Positions 48,090 to 59,974 of a stretch of DNA of 64,000 nt are shown piece after piece. Each line of letters begins with the position of its first letter. Position 1 is the first letter of the stretch. Source of the DNA: Gnetum montanum (lineage: Eukaryota > Streptophyta > Gnetopsida > Gnetales > Gnetaceae); contig MNCI01036652.1 in NCBI GenBank assembly GCA_015680685.1, positions 272,694-336,693 on the forward strand, read 5' to 3'. Below the pieces are notes generated by a model that was not told the DNA's origin, made no database searches, and saw only the letters and a list, made by a program, of their open reading frames with translations. Made by a program: the position numbers and the translations under genes.

Positions 48090-48690
48090 CAACAAAAATG
48101 GAAATAAGATATTAAAAGAAAGCATTCGATTGCCAAAATAGGTAGGCAATTCCATGAATTCCATGGTATTTGCAAAAAGAATACCAATAAATATAAAGAG
48201 AAAATTTTATAGAACAACAATCATGCCTACTATCTTATATGATGTTGCATGTTGAGCAGTACAAAAGAGGCATGACACTAAATTAATATGGTAGAAATGT
48301 GAATGCTTAGATAGATGTTCAATGTTACGAGAAGAGATAAATTGCATAATATAGACATTAGAGGAAAACTTGGATAGGCTTTTATTTCTAATAAGTTACA
48401 AGAGTGACAACTTAGATGGTTTGGACATGTACAAAGAAGTTCAAACAATGAACCTATAAAAAAAGTTGCTACCTCACTATTCAAAGAAAGCCATCCAAGG
48501 AAGAATGAAAAAAATAAATAAATAAAAAATAAAAAATTTTTAAAAAACATGGAAAAAAATGATTGAAGATGGTTTGAATAAACTACAAATAAATAAAGAT
48601 TTAGCTCTTCATAGAGATGAATGGTGAAAAAGAACTATGTAGTCAATCCCATTTTGATGAGACAAGGTTAGGATGATGATGATGATGTTG
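48090..48690 (+). mobile_element. RTE-type LINE, 3' end fragment
   Basis: The broken plus frame shows KFYRTTIMPTILYDVAC, CLDRCSMLREDKLHNIDI, QLRWFGHVQRSSNNEPIKK, TWKKMIEDGLN and DLALHRDEW, the C-terminal region of RTE-clade RT proteins. It ends in (GAT)5 at 48672-48687, the simple tail typical of this clade. Confidence 0.78.
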
Positions 48691-49559
48691 ACTTCTTGTG
48701 AATTACATATTCGTTTGATAATTAGATTGTTGTTTTGTTATGAACCACCATTTTGATTAGCAAATTTATTTCAAAGACCAATTGAGTGAACAACTTTTTG
48801 ATTCACAACATATGTTGTAAGTTTTAACCATGAAAATATTCTACCATGTTTGAAAGCTTTGTTGTAAAATTATTTTTCACAATATAAACATAATTATGAT
48901 TTTTTAAGAGTTAAATATCACATTCATAAAGATGTTGCTTTTCTATTATAACTTGAAGCAGAAAAACTTCTATTGAAGGCTAAATAAAAATAATTAATTT
49001 GTCTCTTAGAATTCTAAATTTTTTTATGGAATAAGTTGGAAATGAAATCAGCTTTTGTTGTAATTTGTTTCTTATTTTTGATCATTGCATTTTTTTTTAA
49101 ACTTTTAATAGAAATCCCTTTTGTAAGAAGGGAAAAGTGGGTAATTTGGAATAAGGACAAGGCTTAATTTTTTTCTACCTATGAGGAAAGGTTTTTTACA
49201 ATTGATTCTAATGACGAAGACTTAGGGATATTTTTTCTTAAACTCTCTACTATCCATTGAAAATCTAAAAAATTGTGTTAGATTATTAATTTCTATGCAT
49301 GTTTGCACACTAAAAGATGCCAAACTAAGTTGCGCATCCTTATACATTAATACACATTTTGATCCTATACCACCTCTTCAACATTACTCACTAAATCAAA
49401 CCGATAACAAAAGGCTCACCACTAAGCTAGCACGAATGGTAACACTTGTTTATTGGTTGAACCAAAAAACAACGGTCACCTACAACATTACAAACTCCAA
49501 ATAACGAAAATAGACTTACATGGGAAATGTTAAAAACTATAAGATGAACTAAGCTTGGG
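48691..49559. other. A/T-rich spacer upstream of the gene
   Basis: No feature recognised. Confidence 0.4.
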
Positions 49560-49784
49560 CATGTGCCAGTCGAATCAAACCAAACCATCCTGAGGGGCAA
49601 ATGTTGCTACTCATTCGCTTTTACAGGCACAGAGTGGCCTAAAACCCTGCGCCCTGCTGAGAGGGTTTTAGTTTTAGTCAACAAGAGGCAGCAGCAGCAA
49701 CGGCGATCAGCGTAGGAGGTTGTCCTCAGTCATTCGTTAATTCATTCATTGTATTGTTGTTCTTGTTGTGGTTTGTTTTTGATC
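49560..49784 (+). promoter_or_regulatory. promoter and 5' leader of the OEP64-like gene
   Basis: Base composition becomes mixed here after A/T-rich spacer. TAAAACCCT (49640-49648) and AGGGTTTTA (49662-49670) are teloboxes in inverted orientation, 13 nt apart. Teloboxes (AAACCCT) are known promoter elements of plant housekeeping and organelle-related genes. No clear TATA box. The GCAGCAGCAGCAACGGCGATCAGC-type leader precedes the start codon. Confidence 0.5.
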
Positions 49785-50041
49785 ATGCAAGAATTCCCGA
49801 CATCCTCCTCGAATAAAATGAGGATTTGCGTCGCGCTTGGAATCGGCTTGGCTGGAGGAGCCATAATTCTGGCTGCCGCTACCTACAAGAGACGTAAACA
49901 GGAGCAGCAGCAGCAGCAATTACTTTGCAGAGTGGATTATGGAGCTTTCATGGAGCGTTTTGAGTTGCTTCCTCCTCCTCAGCCGCCTCCGCCTGCGGCT
50001 CCTCACATTCTCACTTCGCTTACCTTCGCTGTCCAGGACAT
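49785..50041 (+). CDS. exon 1: membrane anchor and linker
   Basis: Ends GAC AT before GTACCT; the split codon completes as Ile with exon 2. The Gln at the usual amidase Lys (TFAVQDI) is in this exon. Confidence 0.88.
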
Positions 50042-53000
50042 GTACCTGCACTTTTCTTTAACCTATTGTATTTTCACGTATTGCTATTCAGTCTTTCTTT
50101 TTCACATTAATGTTGCCCTTAAGAATCGCCAATAGAGAGCTTCGATTTGTTTTCTTTGTTTCTTAGTCAGTTCTTAGCTGTATCAGCGTTCCGTTTTGCC
50201 AAGGTTTGATGATTTTGCTACTATATATCGTTATGTAGGAGAAATTGAACTTAGGAGCTCAAAAGTCTTTGCTAATTCCATTTTAGAAATCCGTGGAATT
50301 AAACTTAAACTACTTTCTTTTCATGTATGGCTATTCATTTTTTTTCGCATTAATGTTGCCCTTAAGAATCGCTTATAGAGAGTTTTTCTTTATTTCTTAC
50401 TTAGTTCTTCGCTGCATCAACGTTCCGTTTTGCTAATATTTGATGATTCTGCTATTAAGAATTCTCAATTCTCACGTAGGAGAAATTGAGCTTAGGGAGT
50501 TCTAAAGTCTTTGCTGATCCGATTTTAGAAATCTGTGGAATTAAACACTTATAACGATGCATTGGAATTTGGACTGCAGCTTTGACGTGGAAGCATACGT
50601 GACAGGATTTGGTAATCCAGACTGGCTTAGAACGCATGATCCTGCTTCTCGGACAGCTGCTGCTGTTTCTCTGGTCGTCGCTCATGGTGCCACCTGCGTT
50701 GGAAAGACCGTTATGGATGAACTTGGATTGAGGTACGCTTCAGAATATTGTGGTGTCTGCCTGCATTGTTTTTTGTGTCAGAGTAAGGTTACAACTTGGG
50801 GATTGCATGCGTGTTTAGGACATTTCTGACATGGATTCTTATCTCCTTTACGAAGTATCTTTATGATTGCCGGTTAAATCAAACAAACAAATTAGTCGTG
50901 TCTTGTGTTCTATTATAATCTGTCATTATTCTTGTATTTTTTTAATAACACGAGGAACTGGACTTCTCTTTTCTTTTTAACCTGCACATTATTTACGAAT
51001 AGAATCAATAGATTGCACTGTCCCTGAAAATAAAGCATGATTCTGAGAAATAATGTTATCTCTGTTCTATATCTTTCAAGGAGTTTATAATTTTTAGGTT
51101 TTAATAGTTATACTTAGGTGCCGATTCAAACCTTGTGTTTAAGATACTCTCATCTATGTCATTCTGTTTAACTGATTTTTTTGCTGCAGTATCACTGGAG
51201 AAAACAAACACTATGGAACTCCAGCCAATGTGATGGCGTCTTCAAGAGTACCTGGAGGGGCATCTAGCGGGTCTGCTGTAGCAGTTGCAGCTAAGCTGGT
51301 GGATTTTTCTCTCGGTGAGCATTTATCTTAAAACGGACATTTCCTTTGCCGTTAGTGACATCTAACATTTGGGATGAAGCTGATCGGCATGCCGATTTTC
51401 TTGTTACTTTTGTGTAATGTCAGTTTTAAGGTTAGAAATATAATACAAGTTAGGCTTGACTAGTTTAAGGTTCTTTAAGTATTACTTATTATCTAGGCAG
51501 AAAGTAATGAGACACCAAACTGTTGATCCACTAAGGCTTATGCCTTAGGGTGTTAGGCTAGGGCTCACAAAGTTGCATGTTGAATTTTCTTTACACCACA
51601 GGATGACTAGTTTAAGTAGCATGTTGAAGTTGCAGCTTTATAAGTACCTGATTATATGCAACTTCTCTTCAAAGTTTAATATAAAGTTATATATGCAAAA
51701 CTTTTAAAATGAAACCTGGTTATTTAGGCATAAACTTATACCATTATGCAGAACCTGCGTTATTAAGGAACCTTGTGATATACATGCGTTTGGCCTATAT
51801 AGATATCCTGGAGTGATAACTATAATGGTTATTGCAATCAAAGGTATCTATAAGACATATAACTTTTTATAAATGTATCAAGTAACAATAGTGTGTTATA
51901 ATTCTCATGGGCTTTAGTATGTTTGGATTTGACTGTTTTCCTATTAGCAGTTGGCCAAATAGAGAGTAGGAGAATATTTACACAATGCTAAGTAGATTTC
52001 TAATGCTAACGGTGAACTTTTATTTCATTCGATAAGGAAATTGTCAGGAGATGATGCTGATAACTTGGATTTTCCCTTTCAAGGTGTTTTCTCCTTTTTT
52101 CTCGAATTATTAGCTTTTAATGTAGTGCTGCTTCATTTGTTTTTCAGAATGTTATTTCTGATCATACTTTTTTCAGTCTGTCTAACTGACATGTTCAATT
52201 ATATTAACCTAGTTTCTTCAATTGTTTGTTTTTCAAAAAAATTACCTGGTTAAGTTTGTTTATAATTATTTTTTGACTGAGTTGGTTAAATGTGCTTTCA
52301 TCTAAACTGCCACCAAATTTCACTCTGTTTTTTGTGCACTGACATTATTTTTTCAATTAATAAAAGCCTGGTAATTTGATGACGCTCTAGGAATTGATGT
52401 GGATGGAAGTGTAAGCATTCCAGCTGCATTCTGTGGTGTTTTTGGCTTTCGCTCTTCCCATGGGGTAATTTCTACAGTGGGTGCCATTCCAGTTGCTCAA
52501 AGTTTTGATACTATAGGTAAGTAGGACATGTAATGTAGTAAAAAATATTTATCATTTGTAATTTTGCACTTTTTTTTTCATTTTTTCAAATTTCAATAGA
52601 TAAACAATAACTGCTAATAGTATTCACCATGATCATCCTAGCCTTATCTCAAGTTCATGAGGTTGGCCTGCTATGTGAACTCCTTTTTGCCATTCACTTC
52701 TATTATGAGCCAAAGAAGCATTAACCTTCAAATCATGGATATCCTTCTTTATGCTTGCAAACCATGCTTAGTTAGGTATACCTTTTTGTTTTCTGACTTT
52801 TTCTAACAAGTGCATTCTCTGGTTTTCTTAGCATATGACTATCTTAAAATGAATTTTGTTAATTTTCTCATCTATAACTGCTCTCTCCAAACTTGTCTCA
52901 ATAAGAGAGTTGATGCAATCTTTTCTAGTAATATCCAACATCTACCTAAGCATTCATGTCTTTGCTGCATGTACGTAATGAGCTTGAGCTTGATGTTTTT

Positions 53001-56000
53001 TTTGATAAGTCAGCATTTTGCACCATAAAGGATCATAAATTTGATAGTAATTCTATAGAGCTTTCCTTTCAACCTAGTAAGGTTGTTTCTGTCACAAAGC
53101 ACACCCCTCACATCTTGTCATTTCATCCATTTGAACAAGTGACTTAAAGTATTTGAATTGTTTATATTCAAAAACTTCTTGGTTTTCAATTCTTATCTTC
53201 ATTCCTTTCATTAATCTTCTAATCTATGAGTGCTCTTTCTAAACTTTTCACAATAAGAAAGTTGATGCAATCTTTTCTAGTAATATTCAACATCCATTTA
53301 AGCATTTAAATCTTTCCTACATGCATGTATTGAACTTGATATTTTTTGAGAAAGCAACATTTTGCACCATAGCAGATCATAGATTTGATTGCTATTTTGT
53401 AGAACTTTCTTTGCATCCTAGTAAGGATTTTTCTATCACAAAGCATACCATAAACATCTTGCCATTTTGTCCATTTGAACAAGTGACTTCAAGTACTTGA
53501 ATTATTTACAAGTGACTTTGAGTATTTGAATTATTTACAAGTGACTTCAACTATCTTTATAGCTTTAGTACTTGCTTTTCCACTAAAAATGTTCTCCATG
53601 TATTCTATTTTACTTCTACTAATCTTCAACCCTTTTAATTCTAGGGTGCTTCTCCAGGTCTCCATTTTCATAGTTAGGGATTCTTTAGATTATCCACTAG
53701 TACAATATCATCTAGAAAGAGCATACACCAAAGGATATTGTCTTCAATTCTGTTAGTTAGCTCATGTATAAGAATGACAAATAAATAGGGGCTTAGAACA
53801 GATCCTTGGTGTAGCCTAACTTTCATACAGAAGTATGTGGTCTCAAGAGACAATGTGAACTTGATAGGTGGCTCCATTATACATGTCTTGAATAGCTTTA
53901 ATGCATCTAATATGAATATCCTTCCTCCATTATAGGCTTTCTCCAAGTCCATGGGTATTATATGCAGATTTGTTTTTTTACATCTAAATTTTTCCATCAA
54001 CTTCTTAGCAAGAAAATAGCTTCCATAGTTGATCTTCTAGGCATAAAACAAAATTTTTTCCTAAAAAACATTTAATTGCTTTAAACATTGTTCTTTAACT
54101 CTTTTCCATAACCTCATGGCATGACTTAGAAGCATGATGCCTCTATAGTTTCCACAATCTTGAAGTTCTCCCTTGTTCTTGTAGATGAGTCCTATAGTGC
54201 TTCTCCTTCAATCATATGGAATTATCCCTTCCTCTTGGAATGAAGTTGTCAACCAGATGATCCCTATATTTCCCATAGATTTTCATACTTCTATAGGAAT
54301 AGCATCTGACTCTATCACTACACCATTCTTCATTTTCATAAGGGCTTTCTTTACTTCAAAGGCATATATATATATATATATATAGTTGGTTATTCATACA
54401 TTTGATTCAATATCATCAACTTCATCTCTAGGAAATTTTTCATTAAGAAGCCTTTGAAAATATACTCTCCATTACTCCAAAATTTCCTTGTTTGAAAACA
54501 AAATTCTTTCATCATTTGACTTGATGCATCTATTATGGTCAATAACTTTGCACCTCCTATTTCAAGTTTTGGTTAATTTGTAAATCAAGTTTAGTCATGC
54601 TCATTGGGTTCTTCATTGCGTTCTTCGCTTTCTTGTAGCTTTCAAAGTCTCTCCGACTTTGTTGCCACTTCCCAAAACACTTCTTATCTTGAATTTTTCA
54701 TTTTGCTGCCTCTGTCCAACACTAGGTTTTCTTTTGAATGTACTTATTCCCATGTGAAGCACTGACAATGTCCTTTCTTATCTTCTTGATACAACTTTCT
54801 ATTTGACTTCAACTATCATTTGCATGAGTTCAAATTCCAAGGTCCTTTTCTATGTAATATATCCTTAAATTGCAATGCTTTTTCTTCCTTTAGATTCTGC
54901 CATTTTATATAAGGCATTCCTGTTTAAGTCTTGACAACTGAATTTGTTAGCATAAATCTATGTTGGGTTGTAAGGCTTTCTGTTGGAATGACTTTGCAAT
55001 CCATACAAGTTCTCCGATCTTTTTTCTTACCATGATATAGTATATTTGAGATGAGTTGCTTTTGCTCCTGAAAGTCACCAAGTGTTCAACCTTTCTCTTG
55101 AACTAGGTATTAGATATAGCAAGATCATAGGCTTGAGTAGACTCGAGCATAAACTCCCTTGTCTCATTTCTCTCTTTGATGCTATGCCTTCCATGTACCT
55201 TCTTATAATCAGTTCTTAATGCTTCCACAGGTTCATTGGGATCTTCTTTGATAAAAATGCCTTCATGCTTTCATATTTGTTGCACGAGCCCATTCAAAGA
55301 ATCCCAAAAGGCCCTGAGGTATCATAGATACTTAGGATAGTTAAAACCTCTTTTTCCAAGTCAAACTTAATGTCCCTACTCTATTTCTGAAGTTATATTT
55401 TCCTTCCCAATAAAAAGCTTCAATCCATCACCAATGTCCTTTGCGTTCTCTCCCTTCCACATAGTTTCCTGCAAGCAAGCTATGTTGACTCTTTTCCTCT
55501 TCATCAAATTCATAATTTTTGTTGGTCTTCCTTGTCAACAGGCCTATGTTCCATGCATCCATTCAAAATTGCTGATGTCTGTACTTGGCAAATAAAAATA
55601 TAAACATTGTTTTTATTTTCTATAATAGTCCATTGCTATTTGTTTCATTCTGCCAATGATTTATTTACTAATGCTCTATGTACTAGGGCAGGTTGGTTTG
55701 CAAGGGATCCAGATGTTCTTCGTCGTGTTGGCCATGTGCTACTGCAAATCCCACCGTCAGATATCAGGCAGTCAAGGCGGATATTGATTGCAGATGATTG
55801 TTTTCAGTTGTCTTCTATTTCAAAAGGGAAATCCCTTGGTGTTATTGTCAAATCTGTCGAAAATACTAAAGGATGTAAGTAGGGTGCATTTTTATCATCA
55901 ATTACATAAATTAATTGTTGCATTCATTGTCTTTAGTGTTTTTCACATTAAAGTTTCTACTTTAGGCTTTTAATATTATCATGTGTTTAGAAATTCTCTG

Positions 56001-56158
56001 ATTATTACTGTTACAGTAGGTGACACTGTTAGGCATTTCAAATTGAGTGCTTATATTGCTTCTAAAGTTCCTGTTCTTAAGAAGTTTGAAGGCAAAGGGA
56101 ATGGAGAGGAGAGTAATTCTTTTGACATTCTCAGCAATGCCTTGCTTATGTTGCAAAG
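49785..56158 (+). CDS. OEP64/Toc64-mtOM64-like amidase-fold receptor, exons 1-6 (partial)
   Basis: Join of 49785-50041, 50580-50732, 51190-51314, 52391-52516, 55692-55874 and 56017-56158: 986 nt, about 328 residues, open throughout, GT-AG introns. It opens with a membrane segment (residues 12-32, ICVALGIGLAGGAIILAA, then KRRK), an FGAF-like DYGAFMERFELLPPP linker and an amidase-like domain (GENKHYG, GGASSGSAVAVAA, GWFARDP). The family comprises tail-exposed outer-membrane proteins of chloroplast (OEP64/Toc64) and mitochondrion (OM64) that dock Hsp90-bound preproteins by C-terminal TPRs. FELLPPPQPPPPAA and SLGIDV resemble OM64 most. Catalytic Lys is Gln and cis-Ser is Ala; the nucleophile Ser remains. 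The full family length is about 600, so the C-terminal part including TPRs lies right of the window. Start: first ATG; a second in-frame ATG is at 49818. Confidence 0.87.
50071..50546 (+). repeat. 242-bp tandem duplication in intron 1
   Basis: Blocks CATTAATGTTGCCCTTAAGA (50105 and 50348), GTTCCGTTTTGC and GTGGAATTAAAC (50293 and 50535) recur at 242-243 nt. The two copies fill most of the 538-nt intron. Confidence 0.85.
50580..50732 (+). CDS. exon 2
   Basis: Acceptor GGACTGCAG, donor GTACGC. Encodes FDVEAYVTGFGNPDW through ATCVGKTVMDELGL. Confidence 0.88.
51190..51314 (+). CDS. exon 3: Gly/Ser-rich amidase signature
   Basis: Acceptor TTTGCTGCAG, donor GTGAGC. Encodes ITGENKHYGTP and VPGGASSGSAVAVAAK. 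The first Ser of the usual GGSS is Ala. Confidence 0.9.
51315..52390 (+). other. intron 3 (1076 bp)
   Basis: T-rich, no recognised repeat or ORF. Confidence 0.7.
52391..52516 (+). CDS. exon 4: nucleophile Ser region
   Basis: Acceptor GCTCTAG, donor GTAAGT. Encodes IDVDGSVSIPAAFCGVFGF; the Ser of DGSV is at the amidase nucleophile position. Confidence 0.9.
52869..53505 (-). repeat. tandem duplication inside the intronic LINE
   Basis: Copies 52869-53160 and 53220-53505, period about 345-351 nt. Both contain GTTGATGCAATCTTTTCTAG and CCATTTGAACAAGTGACTT. They correspond to the LINE C-terminal coding region. Confidence 0.82.
53481..53552. repeat. 29-bp tandem repeat
   Basis: AAGTGACTTCAAGTACTTG-type unit at 53481 and 53510, with a partial third at 53539. 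Confidence 0.75.
54364..54384. repeat. (AT)n microsatellite
   Basis: About ten TA units inside the antisense LINE. Confidence 0.85.
55692..55874 (+). CDS. exon 5
   Basis: Acceptor AGGGCAG, donor GTAAGT. Encodes WFARDPDVLRRVGHVLLQ and ILIADDCFQL. Confidence 0.9.
56017..56158 (+). CDS. exon 6
   Basis: Acceptor CTGTTACAG, donor GTATGT. Encodes KVPVLKKFEGKG through LSNALLMLQ and leaves a split Arg/Ser codon (AG). The next exon is not in the window. Confidence 0.86.
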
Positions 56159-56174
56159 GTATGTAATATTTGTA

Positions 56175-56430
56175 TATCATCATCATCCTCCTTCTAGCCT
56201 TATCCCATCTACATGGGGTCAGCTATATAAATTTGTTTTGGCCATTCTTTTCTATCCAGAATCAAATTAACATAAATACGCAAATCCTGGATATCTTCAT
56301 ATTTTCATATGTTAATAGATTTTTTTTCATCTGGCTAACTTTCCAACTTAAACTAGAGGGTTTTCTTCTGAATACTGAATTACTGGTTTTTTATGTAATG
56401 TTTTCCTAACATATGTTGGAAAGGCCATGC
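56175..56430 (-). mobile_element. RTE LINE 3' end fragment
   Basis: Starts with (ATC)n and continues CTAGCCTTATCCCATCTACATGGGGTCAGC-like text. That is the complement of an RTE 3' end, as at 52629. It begins only 16 nt after the exon 6 donor. Confidence 0.68.
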
Positions 56431-57840
56431 TAGAAACTAGTAGGAGCACCTAGTTTTGTGACAGCCCAAAAACATTAACAGAAGTGTTGTAGAACCAAAT
56501 TTTTAACTTAAAATCCAACACAAGATCCAAGTAATCTTGCACAATTGAAAGGGAAAATGAAATGGAAGTTCTGATTACTTGGAATTCAAAACAATAATAT
56601 AAATCAAGCTTAAAATTATCAGCCAATACCACAGCCCAAATGATAACAATGACAATGCTAAGATCTCAATCTTTCTTCCAAGATAAGCCCTCAATCAACT
56701 CACTCAACACAAATCACAAAGAACATGAGCAATCATGAATGGCTAAACTTTTCTTAAGTCTTGCTTATGCCTATTTACAGGCTAGGAAGTTGGTTGTGAC
56801 AAATAATTGAGAGAATTCTTAATCCCCAGGTGCTTAGAATAGTTTGAATTTTGAGAGAATTCTTGAAAATGCATTTTGGAAAGTCAATCGCAATTTAACT
56901 GCAATCTTTAAGAAGGTGGTGATGGCCTGACAACAACAGTTCTGACTAAACTGCATGTGAAATATAAGTTGTTGCAAGTTACGATAACAGTCATGAATTA
57001 ACCATGATTTGAACACAAAGTGATCAAAAGGTCATGATTTGGGAAATGTTAATGCTGAGTGTATCACAAGTGAACCTGGAACCTTAGATAGATAATGAAA
57101 CATGGGAAGAAAAACTGAAACATGACATTGTTTGTTCTTGATGCAAATGTCAAGGTGGCGTAGTGCAAGCTCAATTGACTTTGGAATGAGGGAGATATGG
57201 CTCTAAATTTGATGGTATCGCTGGATGTCATTGGGGTGATGTCTTGCGATAAGGGCTTCCCTTGTTTTTTTGAACATGGCTTGCTGCAAGTTGCTTGGGC
57301 GACAACTTTAGCAATGGTCTTAGAAAAACTCTGCAAGTATCTTTGGAGGTTGCCGCTAGTGACAAATTGGGCAATAGTCTTTGGAAAACTTTGTTGATGC
57401 TATTGCTGGAGACTGTGATGGTCACAATATTCCCAAACCTTCCTTTTATTCTTGGCATCCGCTGCCATTGTGACAGAGCGCAGCCGTGATATTGAGTGAC
57501 ACATTGAAATTCTTGTCACTGCAAATCACAGGAATCTATCTCCAGTGATATAATCAGACTTGTGCCAAATAAATACAAATTCCAAGCCTGATTCAAGGGC
57601 AAATGTAGATCGGTTGACCTCTAATTGAGGATTTGAGGTTGGAATACACCAGAAAACATGTATAAACATTCAATTCTAATATGTAACATAATTCAAATCT
57701 TCATGAGTTCATGCCCCAAAACAAGCAAGAACAAGTGATATGAGATTTTGAACAACACTTCAACCCTTGAAGGGAGTAGATCGGGATGCACAGTGCCGAG
57801 AACTACATATCAAACATATAATACTTCAAAGCTTCAAGCT
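56431..57840. other. intronic sequence without recognised feature
   Basis: Mixed composition. 57300-57410 has two loosely similar GCAATGGTCTTAGAAAAACT-type stretches. Nothing coding is supported. Confidence 0.4.
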
Positions 57841-57966
57841 AATACAACGTCTAGCTTGCAAATTAATTCCAAATGATGTGAGAAGGGGAGATTTATATAA
57901 AGTTAATATAACTTCTAGCATGCAAATGAATTCCAAATGATGTGAAAAGGGGAGATTTAGATAAAC
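57841..57966. repeat. 63-bp tandem duplication
   Basis: 57841-57903 and 57904-57966 share AATTCCAAATGATGTGA and GGGGAGATTTA. Confidence 0.85.
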
Positions 57967-58223
57967 CCCAAGATGGAGTACCCAACCTCCACTATTTGGA
58001 TGAAATATAAGATAGGAACACTGATTTCTTGGTTTGAAATCATCTCAAGCATGATTGATGGTCCATAAGGGATACATCTCACACTTTTTGTAACATTCCC
58101 TTCTTTAGGGTGAGAGATGTCAAGATCATCGAGTTTGAACATTGAGGATCATCTGCTTTATTATCAACTTATGCAATGCCAGTTGTTCTTATCAGATAAT
58201 CTATTCTATGAGCATGGAATGTT

Positions 58224-58261
58224 TTTGTGAAAGGGAATGCATTGCCATTCCCTTTCACAAA
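58224..58261. repeat. perfect 16-bp inverted repeat (foldback)
   Basis: TTTGTGAAAGGGAATG (58224-58239), 6-nt loop, CATTCCCTTTCACAAA (58246-58261). Confidence 0.9.
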
Positions 58262-58471
58262 TTGAATGTAAAAATCAATTGTGTCTTTGACATGCCTTAT
58301 TATGTGCTCGAGTGCATTCAAGTGATTGAGTCTAGGCTCTTGCATAATTCAACTAAGATAAGATGTAGCAAAATCTATATCAGGACTAACATAACACAAG
58401 AATCTCAATGATCCAAGAATCTCAATGATCCAATGATACCTTAAACAATAATTAACAATAGCTCATTCCTT

Positions 58472-58474
<3 letters not shown>

Positions 58475-58537
<63 letters not shown>
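58475..58537. repeat. (AG)n microsatellite, 63 bp
   Basis: An uninterrupted AG run of about 31 units in intron 6. Confidence 0.97.
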
Positions 58538-58542
<5 letters not shown>

Positions 58543-59974
58543 TTGTTAGTTAAACAATAAAGCTACACAATTTAGCTTTAGATTCATAACAATCTCCTAC
58601 TTGAAGGTAAATCTTGCTTCTTCATTGAGCAACTAATCTGCTCCATGAAGACGTTATCACCTCTATTTACATATCTCTTCAATGATGCACCTTCTATGAA
58701 AACTGTTATTAGTGAGAAATTCCATGCTTGAAATGGCCAAAGGTAAGGACATGATTAAGAGATCACAACTACTATTATTACAAAACCTAGAAGTTCTCCA
58801 CCATAACATGAAGGCCTCCTAGACACTTTGTAAAATTGAGATCTTGTGTCAACTTGTAGGATTAAATAGATAACACAATATCTCACACTTATGCAAGAGA
58901 GATCCAAAACAACCAGTTTTAATAAATCTCTCATCAATATCAACAAATTCTACTTTCTTCATGTAGTAAATATACACTTGAACACAATATAAAAAGACAT
59001 TGCAAATGATACAGCATCCATATTTACATGTTTAAAGAATATAATAAACATCAAGATTTAAGTCACACTCTTGCCTTAGATAAAAACTCTTGCAGAAGCA
59101 AACTTGCACTCTTTCTATGCATGCACACATTTACCACATTTGCAACAAATTGTTATTTTCCTTTTCTTACTACTCTTTTGTAACCAACACTTACTTCCTA
59201 ATGACATTTCTCTGCTCTAAGAATGATGCATTTCTTCTATTTTAAGAATGTTGATGACCTCATCATAGTCCATTGTTGTGAAGGTATTTGCATTGATTGC
59301 TGTTACCACATGAACCTGGCTTATTGGCAATGCTTCCAACAAGATCAACAGGCATTTCAGCTCTCAAAATCTTGTTATCCATTGCTTCTAGATTTTTTAT
59401 TGTGATGTTAACGTTGCCAAAAATTTAGAGAGCATTTCAACTTCTTGCATTGCAAGTTGATGTAGTTAGTTATGCAGAAAAACCTGATTACAGGATGTAG
59501 AAGCTTGAAACCTTAAATCCTATTTTCTAAGCAAATCTACTATTGATTTTTTCCTTCTGGTATTTTATTAGAATTGAATTTGCAATGCACCTATGAATCA
59601 AGCTTAGTGCCCTTAGATCCGATTTTAGAAAATTATTATTGGTCATGGAATAATGTTTTCCAGTCAAAACAATAAGTTGTTCTTTTTTTTACAATAGATC
59701 TACAACCTTTATCTTCCAAAAATTGTAGAAACTTTCATTGGACTTTTGAATAAAAGCCATGTTTGAATCCATGAGTTCCACTCAAGCTAGAAACTTGAAA
59801 AGATAAAACCAAAAAAATCCATGAAAATCCAAAGAAACAACATTTTTGCAACTTGAAATTGATACAGCTCCAACTTAAGGACTTTTGGAACTTTTATTCT
59901 TTGCAAAATTGCAGCTGTACAACCTTGCACTATCTTGCACAAAAGAATCCACCATAGTAAAAACTAATAAGTTG
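58538..59974. other. A/T-rich intronic sequence
   Basis: No coding frame, LTR or repeat recognised. Confidence 0.4.

Larger units (their letters stand above)
52629..55566 (-). mobile_element. antisense RTE-type LINE in intron 4
   Basis: The minus strand begins near 55566 with endonuclease text (RVNIACLQETMWKGENAKDI, 55500-55440), then RT at 54000-53674 (MDLEKAY, VRLHQGSVLSPYLFVILI, CMLFLDDIVLVD; YADD-type box reads FLDD), then a C-terminal region with VLCDRN-LKGKLYR-MILYGAKC. Its 3' end (52629-52720) is a block also seen at 56175-56260. The C-terminal region is tandemly duplicated. Many stops. The host splice sites on both sides are intact, so intron 4 grew to 3.2 kb without harming the exons. 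Confidence 0.85.

Noticed and set aside
53526-53756. Plus-strand ORFs in intron 4 as alternative exons
   Set aside because: They are the antisense side of an RTE LINE with clear RT motifs on the minus strand.
57060-57490. Three overlapping ORFs on both strands as a host gene
   Set aside because: None has recognisable domains or splice structure, and they lie in intron 6.
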